In this document: piece by piece, positions 16,461 through 25,241 of the stretch | Numbering within the stretch: the stretch's first letter is position 1 | Layout of the letters: every line of letters starts with the position of its first letter | Origin: Castellaniella sp049673105 | Lineage (GTDB): Bacteria > Pseudomonadota > Gammaproteobacteria > Burkholderiales > Burkholderiaceae_B | Direction of reading: 5' to 3' | NCBI RefSeq assembly: GCF_049673105.1 | Contig: NZ_JBATXG010000020.1 | Coordinates: 62,001-126,000 of the forward strand | Length of the DNA: 64,000 nt | Position numbers and translations under genes: made by a program | Notes under the pieces: model-generated | What the model was told of the DNA's origin: nothing | The model's database searches: none | Seen by the model: only the letters and a program-made list of their open reading frames with translations

Positions 16461-18395
16461 CTAAGCGGCGTCCGGCAGGTAGATGCTGAAGCGGGATCCA
16501 CGCCCCGGTTCGCTGACGCAGCTGGCTCGCCCTCCGTGGCGTTGAGCGACGGTCTGGACAAATGCCAGGCCCAGGCCGCTGCCCGCCGGCTTGCTGCTGT
16601 CTCCGGCAGCGCGCCAGAACCGGGTGAACAGGTAATGGATCTGATCAGCGGCGATGCCTGGGCCGGCATCCTGGACATGAACGCACCACGAAGACGCGTT
16701 CCGGTCGATGCTGCACTGGATTTCCCCGCCTTCGAGGCTGTACAGGATGGCATTGTCGATCAGGTTGCCGATGGCGCGGTGCACCAGTTGTTGGTCGAGG
16801 ACTATGGGGTCTTGTTGAGTGCAGGGTGTGAAGGTCAACGTGATGCGGCGTTGCGCGGCCTGGGACCAGCGGCGGTCGCAGCAGTCCTGGACCAGGTCAT
16901 TCAGGATGCAAGGGTGTTTTTGCAAGGGCATGGATTCGGCGCGCGCCAGCTGCACGAAATTGTCCACCAGTTGCAGGGTGGCGTGGGCTTGCTGCTCGAT
17001 ATGGGATAGCGTGCCGGCTTCCGGCCATTGGTCCGGGGCCTGGCGGCGCAGCTCTATGGTGGCCAGGATGGCGTTTTGTGGCGAGCGCATGTCGTGGGAA
17101 ATGAAGCCCAGGGTGTCTCTTTGGTCCTGGGCGGCTGCTTTCAGGTGGGATACCGCCAGTTGCAGGCGGGCTGCCCGGGCGGGCAGGGTGTTGGGTCCAA
17201 CCCATTGAGTGGTCGGCGCGAGGCCCGGTCTGGGCTGGATCTGCAGGCGTTCCAGTTCACGGTCTATTTGCTGCAGAGAGGCTTCCTGGATGCGCCAGCT
17301 CCAGAGCGGATAGGCGAGCAGTACCCCCGCCAGCAGGCCTGCCGGGGGGATCCAGAGACCCGCCTGGTACATCAGCCAGGCGTCTGCAAACAGAAAGCCC
17401 AGCAGTGCGGCCAGCGTGCCCGCCAGGCCCCAGCGCGGAGACAGTCTGCGCAACCCCAGACAGGCCAGCCACAGCACACATAAAGAGATCAAGATCGTGA
17501 TCCATGCCGGTGTGATGCGGATCCACTGGGAATGTTTCAGGTTCTGGATGCTGTCGGCCAGGATTTCGACCCCGGCAGTCAGGCCGCTGCCCATGGCGGT
17601 CGGTAGCTGGTCGCCCAGCCCGGAGGCCCATGCGCCGATCAGGACGATCCGGTTTTGAAATTCCGCAGCGGGGATATCCCCGTTCAGGACCGCTGCGTAG
17701 GGGTAGCGGACAAAGGAATGCGCCGGGTCGGTGAATTGCAGGTAGGACGGCGTGTCGGCTTGCAGGCGGGCCGCCTGTTCTGCGGCAGTCTGCAGACCGG
17801 CGGCCTGGGCCAGCGCGACACTGAGATGGGGCAGGCGCTCACCCTGGTGGTTTGTGCGCCACAAGGTGACGGCGCGCACGCGGCCATCGGGGGCGGCCTG
17901 CGTATCGATGCGACCGGTGGCGGCTGCCGCCTGCGCGAGGACGGGCAGGGGCCGGATCAGGTGCCTGCCTTCAGGGTCCAGGACTTCAGGCAGCACCACG
18001 CGACCGTGGGCGGCCATGGCGCGGGCCAGCAGCGGATCGTCTTGGGGGTAATCCGGGCGCGGATCGGCCAGGATCAGATCCATGACGACTGCTCGTGCCT
18101 GGTTCAGGCGCGGCAGCAGCGCGGCATGAATCGACCGGCGCCAAGGCCAGTGGCCCAGAGCTTCGATGCTGGCATCGTCAATCGTGATCAGCACGATGTC
18201 GCGGTCGGCAATCGGTCTGGGAGTGAGCTGCATGCTCAGGTCGTAGGCTTGCTGGTTGATGTCGCGCACGACCGGAAGCCGGCCCCAGACAGACAGGGCG
18301 ATGAGCAGCAGCGACAAGGCCAGTGTCAAACCCAGCCATTCCAGCAACAGCCGCCGCTGCAGGCGGGTGGAGTCGGCGTGGGCTGGCTGGGTCAT
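16461..18395 (-). CDS. CHASE2-domain sensor histidine kinase
   Basis: A 644-residue membrane kinase. It has a first membrane segment (about 17-38), a periplasmic CHASE2 domain to about 290 (VLITIDDASIEALGHWPW near 68-85, FQNRIVLIGAWASG near 245), three closely spaced hydrophobic segments (about 295-370), then a kinase core. The phosphoacceptor is in FISHDMRSPQNAI (His about 433), a variant H-box, followed by an N-box (NLIDNAI) and G-boxes (DAGPGIA, GSGLGLAFV near 607). It is last in an operon with the response regulator and the LysM/FecR protein, 3 bp after the latter. The cue is unknown; the FecR/LysM partner may be part of sensing. Confidence 0.88.
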   Translation of the reverse strand: MTQPAHADSTRLQRRLLLEWLGLTLALSLLLIALSVWGRLPVVRDINQQAYDLSMQLTPRPIADRDIVLITIDDASIEALGHWPWRRSIHAALLPRLNQARAVVMDLILADPRPDYPQDDPLLARAMAAHGRVVLPEVLDPEGRHLIRPLPVLAQAAAATGRIDTQAAPDGRVRAVTLWRTNHQGERLPHLSVALAQAAGLQTAAEQAARLQADTPSYLQFTDPAHSFVRYPYAAVLNGDIPAAEFQNRIVLIGAWASGLGDQLPTAMGSGLTAGVEILADSIQNLKHSQWIRITPAWITILISLCVLWLACLGLRRLSPRWGLAGTLAALLGFLFADAWLMYQAGLWIPPAGLLAGVLLAYPLWSWRIQEASLQQIDRELERLQIQPRPGLAPTTQWVGPNTLPARAARLQLAVSHLKAAAQDQRDTLGFISHDMRSPQNAILATIELRRQAPDQWPEAGTLSHIEQQAHATLQLVDNFVQLARAESMPLQKHPCILNDLVQDCCDRRWSQAAQRRITLTFTPCTQQDPIVLDQQLVHRAIGNLIDNAILYSLEGGEIQCSIDRNASSWCVHVQDAGPGIAADQIHYLFTRFWRAAGDSSKPAGSGLGLAFVQTVAQRHGGRASCVSEPGRGSRFSIYLPDAA

Positions 18396-18398
18396 GCT

Positions 18399-19508
18399 TT
18401 AGTGGTTGTTCAGCCGGACTGGCTCGCCGTTGCTGCTGAGGACGGGGCGATCGTCTGAACTGAGCAGGCCGCCAGAACCCTGGAGACGCAAGCTGGCGTC
18501 GCTGCCTTCGATGTCCAGCGCATTGATGGCTCGGACAAAGGCGTAGCGTGAACCCGCTTGAGTGTGGGCGAGCGCGATCTGCGTCTGCGTGACGCGCTGG
18601 GTGGAGAGTTGTTGCGTCCCCGCAGCGTCCAGGGCGATGCGGACCCGATAGGCCGCCGCGCCGGGGACAGGGTCCCAGGCCAGCGATGCCGTATCCGGCG
18701 TGGCGGGATGGATGCGGGGAGCCGGCAGCAGTGCCTGTGTTCCCTGCAAGGTTCCCGAGGCATCGTAGGCCGCCCCGTAGCTGTTGGCCAGCACCTGTTC
18801 GGCGCGGGCGGTGTTCTGGATCGCGGCTTGTCCGCTTAGCACTTCGTGCCGGGATCCTGATGCATCGGCGTGGACACGCAATTGTGTGCCGCGCACGCCC
18901 GTGACGGTGGCCGGGGTGCGGATCTCGAATCGGCCCACCCCGGTGTCGTCAGGCGCGACAGAGGATTCGACGCTGCCTTGCGGCAGGCCTAGCACCGTAT
19001 CGCTCAGGCCGCTGCCGCGAAAGGTTTGCAGGTTGCGCACCTGCACTTCGGTATCCGGCGCGATGGTGAGCAGGCTGTGATCTTCCAGCGTCAGCGTGAC
19101 GGACCCTGGCCCGCTGCGCAAAGTGTCACCGGTTTCAAGCCGGTCGCCGGTCTGCAGGGTCTGGCCATTGCGGGTGACGGTGCCATTCAGGTGCGTCACG
19201 GTGGCGTGGGCCGGCTGACGGGGGATCAGATCCAGTGGCATGCGCAAGATCAGGGCGATCGGCATGCGGTAGGGGTCCGCCACCTGGTTCAGGGTTTGCA
19301 GCACCCTCCAGTTGGCCGGATTCAGCGTGTAGTGGCGCGCCAGGGCTTCCAGGGTGTCGCCGGGCTCGACCTGATAGAGAAAGTAGTCGCCCTGGGCGCC
19401 CAGGGGGTGAGCCTGAGCGCCGGGGCTGTTCAGAAGCGCCGCACTGGCGCCCAGCAGCGCCAGGCAGAGGGGGATGTGGCGAAGGGCGGACAGGGCGGAT
19501 GTCTTCAT
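18399..19508 (-). CDS. LysM and FecR domain exported protein
   Basis: A 369-residue exported protein. A signal peptide (about 1-33, ending AQA) is followed by a LysM-like motif (YQVEPGDTLEALARHYTLNP at 45-64), which usually binds peptidoglycan, a FecR domain (about 105-235, with GSVTLTLEDHSLLTIAPDTEV and TPATVTGVRGTQLRV) and a C-terminal fibronectin-III-like segment (about 265-350). The start at 19508 overlaps the response regulator stop by 4 bp. FecR domains here are not next to a TonB receptor or ECF sigma factor, so this belongs to the FecR-CHASE2 group. It probably presents or senses a cell-wall-related signal for the kinase; that is inference. Confidence 0.82.
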   Translation of the reverse strand: MKTSALSALRHIPLCLALLGASAALLNSPGAQAHPLGAQGDYFLYQVEPGDTLEALARHYTLNPANWRVLQTLNQVADPYRMPIALILRMPLDLIPRQPAHATVTHLNGTVTRNGQTLQTGDRLETGDTLRSGPGSVTLTLEDHSLLTIAPDTEVQVRNLQTFRGSGLSDTVLGLPQGSVESSVAPDDTGVGRFEIRTPATVTGVRGTQLRVHADASGSRHEVLSGQAAIQNTARAEQVLANSYGAAYDASGTLQGTQALLPAPRIHPATPDTASLAWDPVPGAAAYRVRIALDAAGTQQLSTQRVTQTQIALAHTQAGSRYAFVRAINALDIEGSDASLRLQGSGGLLSSDDRPVLSSNGEPVRLNNH

Positions 19509-20236
19509 GAACTTTCCTGTGGATCGCCCAGCAGTTCGAGCCGGTAGCCCAGCGCATACGATGCGCTCAGCAAGGTGCCGGAGGCCGGGCCAAGCTGCAG
19601 TTTTTTGCGGATGTTGGACAAATGCGTGTCCAGTGTGCGGGATGTGCTGGGGATTTCCCGGTTCCAGACCAGCGCGCTGAGATCGTCGCGAGAAAACAGT
19701 CGCCAGGGATGCCGCAGGAACAGGGCGGAGAGATCGAATTCCTTTGGGGTCATCTGGATGGTTTCGCCGCGCAGCCGGATTTCCCGGGCGCTGGTGTCGA
19801 CCAGGAATTCCCCCAGGCGAAAACCGGAATCGGGGCCGGCCTGGGTTTGGTGCGGGCGTAACAGTGCACGAATGCGGGCCAGGAGCTCGGCAGGGCGGCA
19901 GGGCTTGCACAGGTAATCGTTGGCGCCGGCGTCCAGCCCCTCGACGAGGTCGCTTTCCTGTATGCGGCTGGTGACGAAAATCACCGGGATGTTGCCGGGC
20001 AGATTGGCCCTGATCCAGCGCAGGACTTCCATGCCGTTGATGCCGGGTAATTCCCAATCCAGCAGCAAAAGCTGAAAAGTGTGGGCGGTGCGCAGGGCGG
20101 ACAGCAGGTTGCCGCCGTTGTCGAAGGTCTCACATCCGAAGCCGGCCTGTTGCAGCAGGTGTTGCAGCCAGGTGGATTGCGCGGGATCGTCTTCCAGGAC
20201 GGCGATCAAGGGAGCAGAGGCGGCGGAGGCAGTCAT
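19505..20236 (-). CDS. OmpR/PhoB-type response regulator
   Basis: A 243-residue DNA-binding response regulator, first gene of the operon with the LysM/FecR protein and CHASE2 kinase. The receiver has the acidic pair near 16-17 (LEDDP), the phosphoacceptor Asp60 in LLLDWELP, Thr/Ser near 89-90 and Lys111 in LCKP. A winged-helix effector follows (about 140-235, IQMTPKEFDLSALFL, THLSNIRKKL, GYRLEL). I prefer the ATG at 20236, with AGGA about 6 bases upstream, over the one at 20260. The genetic partner kinase is the CHASE2 protein. Confidence 0.9.
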   Translation of the reverse strand: MTASAASAPLIAVLEDDPAQSTWLQHLLQQAGFGCETFDNGGNLLSALRTAHTFQLLLLDWELPGINGMEVLRWIRANLPGNIPVIFVTSRIQESDLVEGLDAGANDYLCKPCRPAELLARIRALLRPHQTQAGPDSGFRLGEFLVDTSAREIRLRGETIQMTPKEFDLSALFLRHPWRLFSRDDLSALVWNREIPSTSRTLDTHLSNIRKKLQLGPASGTLLSASYALGYRLELLGDPQESS

Positions 20237-20322
20237 GAGAATCCTGTTGAAGCCTAGCATTATGCCAGTTGACCGCTCTCTGACGGCAATGCCGGTTTGT
20301 CAGATGCAGGTCGCTGGCGGTG

Positions 20323-20862
20323 CTACAGCCACTGACTGAACCAGGGCCAGGCGTGCATCAGAACGGTGGTCATCACGGTGTAACGTAGAAACTTACCGAT
20401 CGCCATATACATGACGCTGGGCCAGAACGGCAGCTTCAGCCAGCCGGCCACCGCGCACAGGGGGTCGCCCACGCCGGGCAGCCAGGACAGTAGCAGCGCA
20501 GGCGGCCCGAAACGGCGAAACCAGGCGGTGGTCAGGATATGCCAACGCCCGCCGGCGGGGCGCCGGGCCGATGCAGTCGGTTCCGCGCGGGGGTGACGCC
20601 AACGCTGCCAGACATTTTCTGCGCCTGCCCCCATGGCATAGGTAATGATTCCGCCCAGCGTATTGCCCAGAGTGGCGACCAGCACCGCCGGCCAAAACAT
20701 GGGGGGCGCCAGATGGACATACGCGAAGACGGCCGGCTCGGACCCCAGGGGCAACAAGGTGGCGGAGACCAGGCTGATGGTGAAGATGGCGGGCAAGCCG
20801 ATGCCCGGCAGCGCCAGTGCGGCCAGCAGAGCGTGTATTGAAGATTCCAGCCAAGCTTCCAT
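20323..20862 (-). CDS. YqaA family (DedA/SNARE-associated) membrane protein
   Basis: A 179-residue integral membrane protein of the YqaA branch of the DedA/VTT superfamily. Signature regions are SATLLPLGSEPAVF near 33-46, LGNTLGGIITYAMG near 65-78 and SWLPGVGDPLCAVAGW near 125-140, with about four hydrophobic stretches. DedA relatives help flip or recycle lipid carriers and maintain the proton motive force; YqaA itself is uncharacterised. It lies alone between the two-component operon and the dadA-like gene, with short gaps that hold no other gene. Confidence 0.82.
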   Translation of the reverse strand: MEAWLESSIHALLAALALPGIGLPAIFTISLVSATLLPLGSEPAVFAYVHLAPPMFWPAVLVATLGNTLGGIITYAMGAGAENVWQRWRHPRAEPTASARRPAGGRWHILTTAWFRRFGPPALLLSWLPGVGDPLCAVAGWLKLPFWPSVMYMAIGKFLRYTVMTTVLMHAWPWFSQWL

Positions 20863-20917
20863 TGGCAGCAGTGTAATCGCTGCAGGCCGGTCGCTGCGGC
20901 GCTGGAGACGGCGGGCG

Positions 20918-22168
20918 TCAGCAGTCCGGCCGGAACGGCGTGGGGTCGATGGCCGGCGCAGTGTCGCGCATCAGACTGCCCAGCAAGTGGCTGCTGCCGC
21001 AGGCCAGGGTGAAACCCAGCGCGCCGTGGCCGATGTTCAGCCATAGATTGTCGGCGGCCCGGCTGCGGCCAATCAGGGGGCGTCCGTGCGGGGTGGCCGG
21101 GCGCAGGCCTGACCAAGCCTGGGCGGATTCCATCTGCAGGTGCGGCAGCAGGGCCTGCGCCTGACGTTTGACCAGAGCGATGCGGCCGGCCTCGATGCCC
21201 TGTTCCAGCGTGCCGATCCCGACCATGGCGGCAATGCGCAGGGTATCGCCCAGCTTGGCGTAGACCGTGCGTCGCTCGTAGTCGGTGACGCTGATGGCGG
21301 GGACCTGTGCCTGGCGGCAGGGCAGACTGAGGCTGTAGCCTTTCAGAGGATACAAAGGCGCATGGACGCCCAGGGCGGCCAGCAAGGGGCGGCTACCCAT
21401 GCCGGCGGCCAGCACGAACTGGTCCGCTTCGATGGATTCCCCCGTCGTCGTCAGGATGCGGCGGATACGCCCGTCTTGACGATCCAGTTGTCGGATGACG
21501 GTTTGCGGCCTTAGTTCCACCTGATGCAGGGTGGCCAGTTGCTGGGCCAGGCCCTGCGTGAAGCGCGCGCAGTCCCCGGATTCTTCGCTGGGTGTGTAGA
21601 TGGCGCCTGCCAGGGTGGCGCGGGCCGGCGCCAGGGCGGGTTCCCGTTCGATCAGCTGTTCGGTCGTCAGGAGCTGCTGCTCCGATCCCAGATCGGCTTG
21701 CAAGGCAAGCTGGGCGCGCGCCTTGGCCAGCAGCCCGGGCGTCCGGTAGACAATCAGCTTGCCGTTGCGCGCGTGGCCGAAGTCGATCGGGGTGTCTTGC
21801 TGGAGATCGTGCAGCACCTGCCGGCTGAGATAGGAGAGCGACAGCAACTGTGCGGATGTGGCCGAGGCGGTGCGGGCGTTGCAGGCCTGCAGGAACTGCA
21901 GGCACCAGCGCCATTGCAGAGGGTCTGCCCGCAGGCGAAAGCGCAGGGGCGAGTTCGGATTGAGCAACCAGACCGGCAGGTGCGGCAGCACGCCCGGCCC
22001 GGCCAGAGGGGCGACGTAGCTGTAGCTGAGCTGTCCGCCATTGGCGTGGCTGGCGCCGCTGGCCGGTTCGGCGGCGGAATCGACCAATGTCACTTGCCAG
22101 CCCTGGCGGGCCAGCTGCCAGGCTGTCGTGACGCCGATGACGCCCGCGCCGATCACGCATGCATGCAT
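20918..22168 (-). CDS. DadA-type FAD-dependent D-amino-acid dehydrogenase
   Basis: A 416-residue FAD oxidoreductase of the DadA/DAO family. It starts with a dinucleotide-binding site (MHACVIGAGVIGVTTAW, Gly7/9/12), has the SGASHANGGQLSYSY segment typical of DadA, and ends with GLRPATPHGRPLIGRS and the IGHGALGFTLACGS tail that contacts FAD. The likely reaction is oxidative deamination of D-amino acids to 2-oxo acids, passing electrons to quinone. It lies downstream of a LysR gene and across from an amino-acid ABC importer and a D-amino-acid aminotransferase, which supports a D-amino-acid role. It has its own candidate promoter at 22200-22228. Confidence 0.85.
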   Translation of the reverse strand: MHACVIGAGVIGVTTAWQLARQGWQVTLVDSAAEPASGASHANGGQLSYSYVAPLAGPGVLPHLPVWLLNPNSPLRFRLRADPLQWRWCLQFLQACNARTASATSAQLLSLSYLSRQVLHDLQQDTPIDFGHARNGKLIVYRTPGLLAKARAQLALQADLGSEQQLLTTEQLIEREPALAPARATLAGAIYTPSEESGDCARFTQGLAQQLATLHQVELRPQTVIRQLDRQDGRIRRILTTTGESIEADQFVLAAGMGSRPLLAALGVHAPLYPLKGYSLSLPCRQAQVPAISVTDYERRTVYAKLGDTLRIAAMVGIGTLEQGIEAGRIALVKRQAQALLPHLQMESAQAWSGLRPATPHGRPLIGRSRAADNLWLNIGHGALGFTLACGSSHLLGSLMRDTAPAIDPTPFRPDC

Positions 22169-22199
22169 TTTTCATGTCCATGAATAGAGAACAATGCAA

Positions 22200-22228
22200 A
22201 TTGTCGGCGCAGGCATGCAGGGTGACAA
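22200..22228 (-). promoter_or_regulatory. Candidate sigma70 promoter for the dadA-like gene
   Basis: Minus-strand TTGTCA and GACAAT are spaced by 17 bp, with the -10 about 31 bases before the dadA-like ATG. This allows expression apart from the upstream LysR gene. Confidence 0.45.
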
Positions 22229-22270
22229 ATGCCGATCAGGGCATCATCCATAACTAACAGGCATGGGTGT

Positions 22271-23167
22271 TCAGGAGGCGACCGTGAGTGGCGCCTGGGC
22301 CAGCGACGTGCAGATGTCCCGGACGCTATCGATGAAGTTGCGGTGCAGCAGGCTCAGGGGGTCGTTGGCGTGCACCATGATGTTGATCGGGATGGGCACG
22401 GAAGGGTTCAGGCGGCTGAGCGTCATGCCGGGTTTCAGCATGGCGCGCCCGGTCAGCAGGTCCACAATTGCGTCGCCGCAGCCGGCCTCGACCAGGCTGC
22501 AGGCGACGTAGTGGGTCTGGACGATGATGCGGGTGTCCAGACTGATGCCGGCCTGTTGCAGGGCATGATCCATGAGCGTGCCCACCTGGTCGCGGGTGTC
22601 CAGGGCGATGACCGGTCGTTTGGATAGTTGCGCCAACTGGACCGGATCGGCGGCGGGGGTCAGGCTGAGGTAGGCCAGCTCTGTGGTGCCGATGGGGATG
22701 CGGCGCAAGCCTGGGTGGTCGTGATTGTCAAAGGTGATGACCAGGTCCAGCGCCTGCGCGTGCAGGCCTTCGACCAGATCGGGGCTGTGCAGCGTGCTGA
22801 TCTTGAACGAGGCGTTGGATGCCGGGTGAAAACGCTGGATGGCCATGGGCAGCAGGCCCAGGCCGATGGCGGGCGCGCAGCCGATGCGCAGGTGGCCTTG
22901 CCTGCCTTGGCGCAGATTGGCCGCCAGCCGGCGCACGTGAGCCAGCTCCTGACTGATCTGTTCGATTTGCGGTGTCAGGATTTCGGCTTCCCGCGTGGGG
23001 ACCAGCCGGCCTTTGATCCGGTCGAACAGTTTGAAGCCTAGCTGGGCCTCGGCATGGGCCAGGATTTTGCTGGCGGCGGGCTGCGAGATATTCAGCAGCA
23101 CAGCCGCCTGGGTCAGCGACCCGGCCTGGCGTATGGCCTCGAAGATTTCAATGTGCCGCAACCGCAT
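22271..23167 (-). CDS. LysR-family transcriptional regulator
   Basis: A 298-residue LysR-type regulator. The N-terminal winged helix is clear (MRLRHIEIFEAIRQAGSLTQ, then AAVLLNISQPAASKILAHAE at 21-40), followed by a linker helix and a periplasmic-binding-protein-like effector domain from about 92 (GHLRIGCAPAIGLGLLP). It sits between the dadA-like gene (same strand, downstream) and the divergent gltIJKL-aminotransferase operon, with a 294-bp shared upstream region that holds a candidate LysR box and the gltI promoter. It probably controls one or both arms; the ligand may be an amino acid. Confidence 0.92.
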   Translation of the reverse strand: MRLRHIEIFEAIRQAGSLTQAAVLLNISQPAASKILAHAEAQLGFKLFDRIKGRLVPTREAEILTPQIEQISQELAHVRRLAANLRQGRQGHLRIGCAPAIGLGLLPMAIQRFHPASNASFKISTLHSPDLVEGLHAQALDLVITFDNHDHPGLRRIPIGTTELAYLSLTPAADPVQLAQLSKRPVIALDTRDQVGTLMDHALQQAGISLDTRIIVQTHYVACSLVEAGCGDAIVDLLTGRAMLKPGMTLSRLNPSVPIPINIMVHANDPLSLLHRNFIDSVRDICTSLAQAPLTVAS

Positions 23168-23254
23168 GGAGGTGTCGGATTGAAAAGGGGGGAAAGGTCC
23201 GGCAGGCGCGACCGGATGGTGAGAATGATGCCTTTTAGCCCAGCAGTATAGAGC

Positions 23255-23269
23255 ATAGCCTGCTGTTAT
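23255..23269. promoter_or_regulatory. Candidate LysR box (T-N11-A)
   Basis: ATA-N9-TAT dyad with the T-N11-A form of LysR-type binding sites, about 22 bp upstream of the gltI -35. A CAGCAG/CTGCTG inverted repeat overlaps it. Placement between the two divergent units fits autoregulation plus activation of gltI. Confidence 0.35.
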
Positions 23270-23290
23270 GGGACCCCGTGAAATTGCTAT

Positions 23291-23319
23291 TTGTACGAGC
23301 GCTGCGATCTGCTGATAAT
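23291..23319 (+). promoter_or_regulatory. Candidate sigma70 promoter for gltIJKL
   Basis: TTGTAC (-35) and GATAAT (-10) with a 17-bp spacer. The predicted leader to the gltI start is about 135 nt. The rest of the 294-bp LysR-gltI gap shows no further gene. Confidence 0.5.
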
Positions 23320-23461
23320 GGTTAAGATCACCTTGCTGCTTCCTGTGGCTTGGTGCCGAGGATGACTAATGATTACACTGACGGTCGCTTGCCGTACCCC
23401 TGGCAGGCCCCGTTCCCGTCATGAACGACGGAACACTTATTACAACAATCTAGGAGGAACC

Positions 23462-24364
23462 ATGAAACTACTGCCCATCATTCTGGCAACTGCCGTCTCG
23501 GTCGCGAGTATGACCGTCGCCCAGGCAGAAACCAGCCGGATCGACAAAATCAAATCCACGGGGGAACTGACCCTGGGGCATCGTGACTCATCGATCCCCT
23601 TTTCTTACCTGGATGACAATCAAAAGCCCGTTGGTTATTCCATGGACATCTGCTACGGCATTGCCGATGCCCTGAAAAAAGAGCTGGGCCTGCCCGAACT
23701 GAAGATCAAGCTGGTCTCCGTGACGTCCTCTACGCGGATTCCGCTGGTGGCCAACGGCACCGTGGATATTGCCTGCGGTTCGGCGACCAACAACGCCCAG
23801 CGCCAGGAACAGGTGTCCTTCGCGCCGACCACCTTCGTCACGGCCACCCGTTTCGCCGCCCTGAAATCCTCCAACCTGAACGATCTGGCCGACTTCAAGG
23901 GCAAGACCGTCGTGTCCACGTCCGGCACCAGCAACCTGAAATGGCTGACCCAGGTCAATGCCGATCAAAATCTGGGCATGCGCATCATCCCGGCCAAAGA
24001 CCACTCCGAAGCCTTCCTGACCGTCGCCAGCGGTCGCGCCACGGCATTCTTCATGGATGACATTCTGCTGGCCGGCCTGGTCGCCAGCTCGCAGAATGCA
24101 GGTGATTGGATGATCAGCGAAAAAGCCTACACCACCGAGCCCTACGGCATGATCGAACCCAAGGGCGACGAGAAATTCAAGACCGCGGTGGACAATGCAG
24201 TCAAGGCCATGATGAAGAACGGCGAAATCGACAAGCTGTACGCCAAATGGTTCACCAGCGCGATCCCGCCCAAGAACATCAACCTGAATTGGCCGATGAC
24301 CCCCGAACTGAAGAAAGTCATCGCCAATCCTACCGACTCGCCTGATCCCGCAGACTATAAATAA
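23462..24364 (+). CDS. gltI: Glutamate/aspartate-type ABC transporter substrate-binding protein
   Basis: A periplasmic binding protein (300 residues) of the polar amino-acid family, closest in pattern to GltI. The signal peptide ends AQA at about residue 21; the mature protein starts ETSRIDKIKSTGELTLGHRD, with SIPFSYLDDNQKPVGYSMD after it. A perfect AGGAGG lies 6-7 bases before the ATG at 23462, which fixes the start over the longer frame. A 13-bp hairpin after the stop separates it from the permease genes. Substrate is called glutamate/aspartate by family resemblance; D-isomers are possible given the neighbours. Confidence 0.9.
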   Translation: MKLLPIILATAVSVASMTVAQAETSRIDKIKSTGELTLGHRDSSIPFSYLDDNQKPVGYSMDICYGIADALKKELGLPELKIKLVSVTSSTRIPLVANGTVDIACGSATNNAQRQEQVSFAPTTFVTATRFAALKSSNLNDLADFKGKTVVSTSGTSNLKWLTQVNADQNLGMRIIPAKDHSEAFLTVASGRATAFFMDDILLAGLVASSQNAGDWMISEKAYTTEPYGMIEPKGDEKFKTAVDNAVKAMMKNGEIDKLYAKWFTSAIPPKNINLNWPMTPELKKVIANPTDSPDPADYK

Positions 24365-24394
24365 ATAGTCACCAGGGAAACACTTCACAAGTGG

Positions 24395-24428
24395 CGGCAC
24401 CTCCCGGACTGAACGCCGGGAGGTGCCG
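24395..24428 (+). terminator. 13-bp intercistronic hairpin between gltI and gltJ
   Basis: Arms CGGCACCTCCCGG and its exact complement around an 8-nt loop, 30 bases after the gltI stop, with no T-tract. Such hairpins between a binding-protein gene and its permease genes usually stabilise the upstream message or let only part of transcription through. Confidence 0.6.
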
Positions 24429-24491
24429 TTTGCATCACTGGTGCCGCTGGATGCATGATTTGCCTCCAGATGCGCTGCACAGGATATTCGT

Positions 24492-25232
24492 ATGAATTAC
24501 AACTGGAACTGGCTGATTTTCTGGGCAGATGCCCCTGACGGCACCGGAACCTATCTGTATACCCTGATCCGAGGCATGTACTGGACGCTAGGCGTGTCGG
24601 TGCTGGCCTGGGTGATCGCCCTGGCCGTAGGGGTTGTGATCGGGGTGTTGCGCACGATCCGCGTCAGCTGGATCGAACGCCTTTGCGCGGGCTATGTCGA
24701 ACTCTTTCGCAATGTGCCTCTGCTGGTGCAGATGTTCTTGTGGTATTTCGTCTTCCCCGAAGTCGTGCCGAAGTCCTTGGGCGATATGATCAAGCAGGCC
24801 GACCCGGTCTGGAGCACCTTCTGGACGGCAACCGTGTGTCTGGGTCTGTTTACGTCGTCCCGGATCGCTGAACAAGTGCGGGCCGGCATCACGGCGCTGC
24901 CTAGCGGGCAGAGCATGGCCGCTACCGCCTTGGGCCTGACCAAGCCCCAGATGTACCGCTACGTGCTGTTACCCATGACGGTGCGCATCATCATGCCGCC
25001 GCTGACCTCCGAAGCGCTGAACCTGATCAAGAACTCGTCCATCGCCTTTACCATCGGCCTGCTGGAAATCACCGGGGCCGCCCGTTCCATGCAGGAATTC
25101 TCCTTCCAGATTTTCGAAAGCTTCACGGCGGCGACTATTCTGTATCTCATCATCAATCTGGTGGTGGTGGTGCTGATGCGCCTGATCGAAAAAGGAATCA
25201 GCGTGCCGGGCTTTATCGGCACCAAGCGTTAA
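24492..25232 (+). CDS. gltJ: Amino-acid ABC transporter permease (GltJ type)
   Basis: A 246-residue inner-membrane permease of the His/Glu/Gln family. It starts MNYNWNWLIFWADAPDGTGT, typical of GltJ, has five or so membrane segments, and the cytoplasmic EAA-like loop EQVRAGITALPSGQSMAATALGL split around residues 136-158, which contacts the ATPase. It lies 127 bp after gltI and 9 bp before gltK, so it forms the membrane core with the next gene. Length and pattern are normal. Confidence 0.93.
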   Translation: MNYNWNWLIFWADAPDGTGTYLYTLIRGMYWTLGVSVLAWVIALAVGVVIGVLRTIRVSWIERLCAGYVELFRNVPLLVQMFLWYFVFPEVVPKSLGDMIKQADPVWSTFWTATVCLGLFTSSRIAEQVRAGITALPSGQSMAATALGLTKPQMYRYVLLPMTVRIIMPPLTSEALNLIKNSSIAFTIGLLEITGAARSMQEFSFQIFESFTAATILYLIINLVVVVLMRLIEKGISVPGFIGTKR

Positions 25233-25241
25233 GGGGCGACC

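Noticed and set aside
23369..23461. Upstream start of GltI at 23369
   Set aside because: It would put 31 basic residues before a good signal peptide, and AGGAGG is placed for the ATG at 23462.
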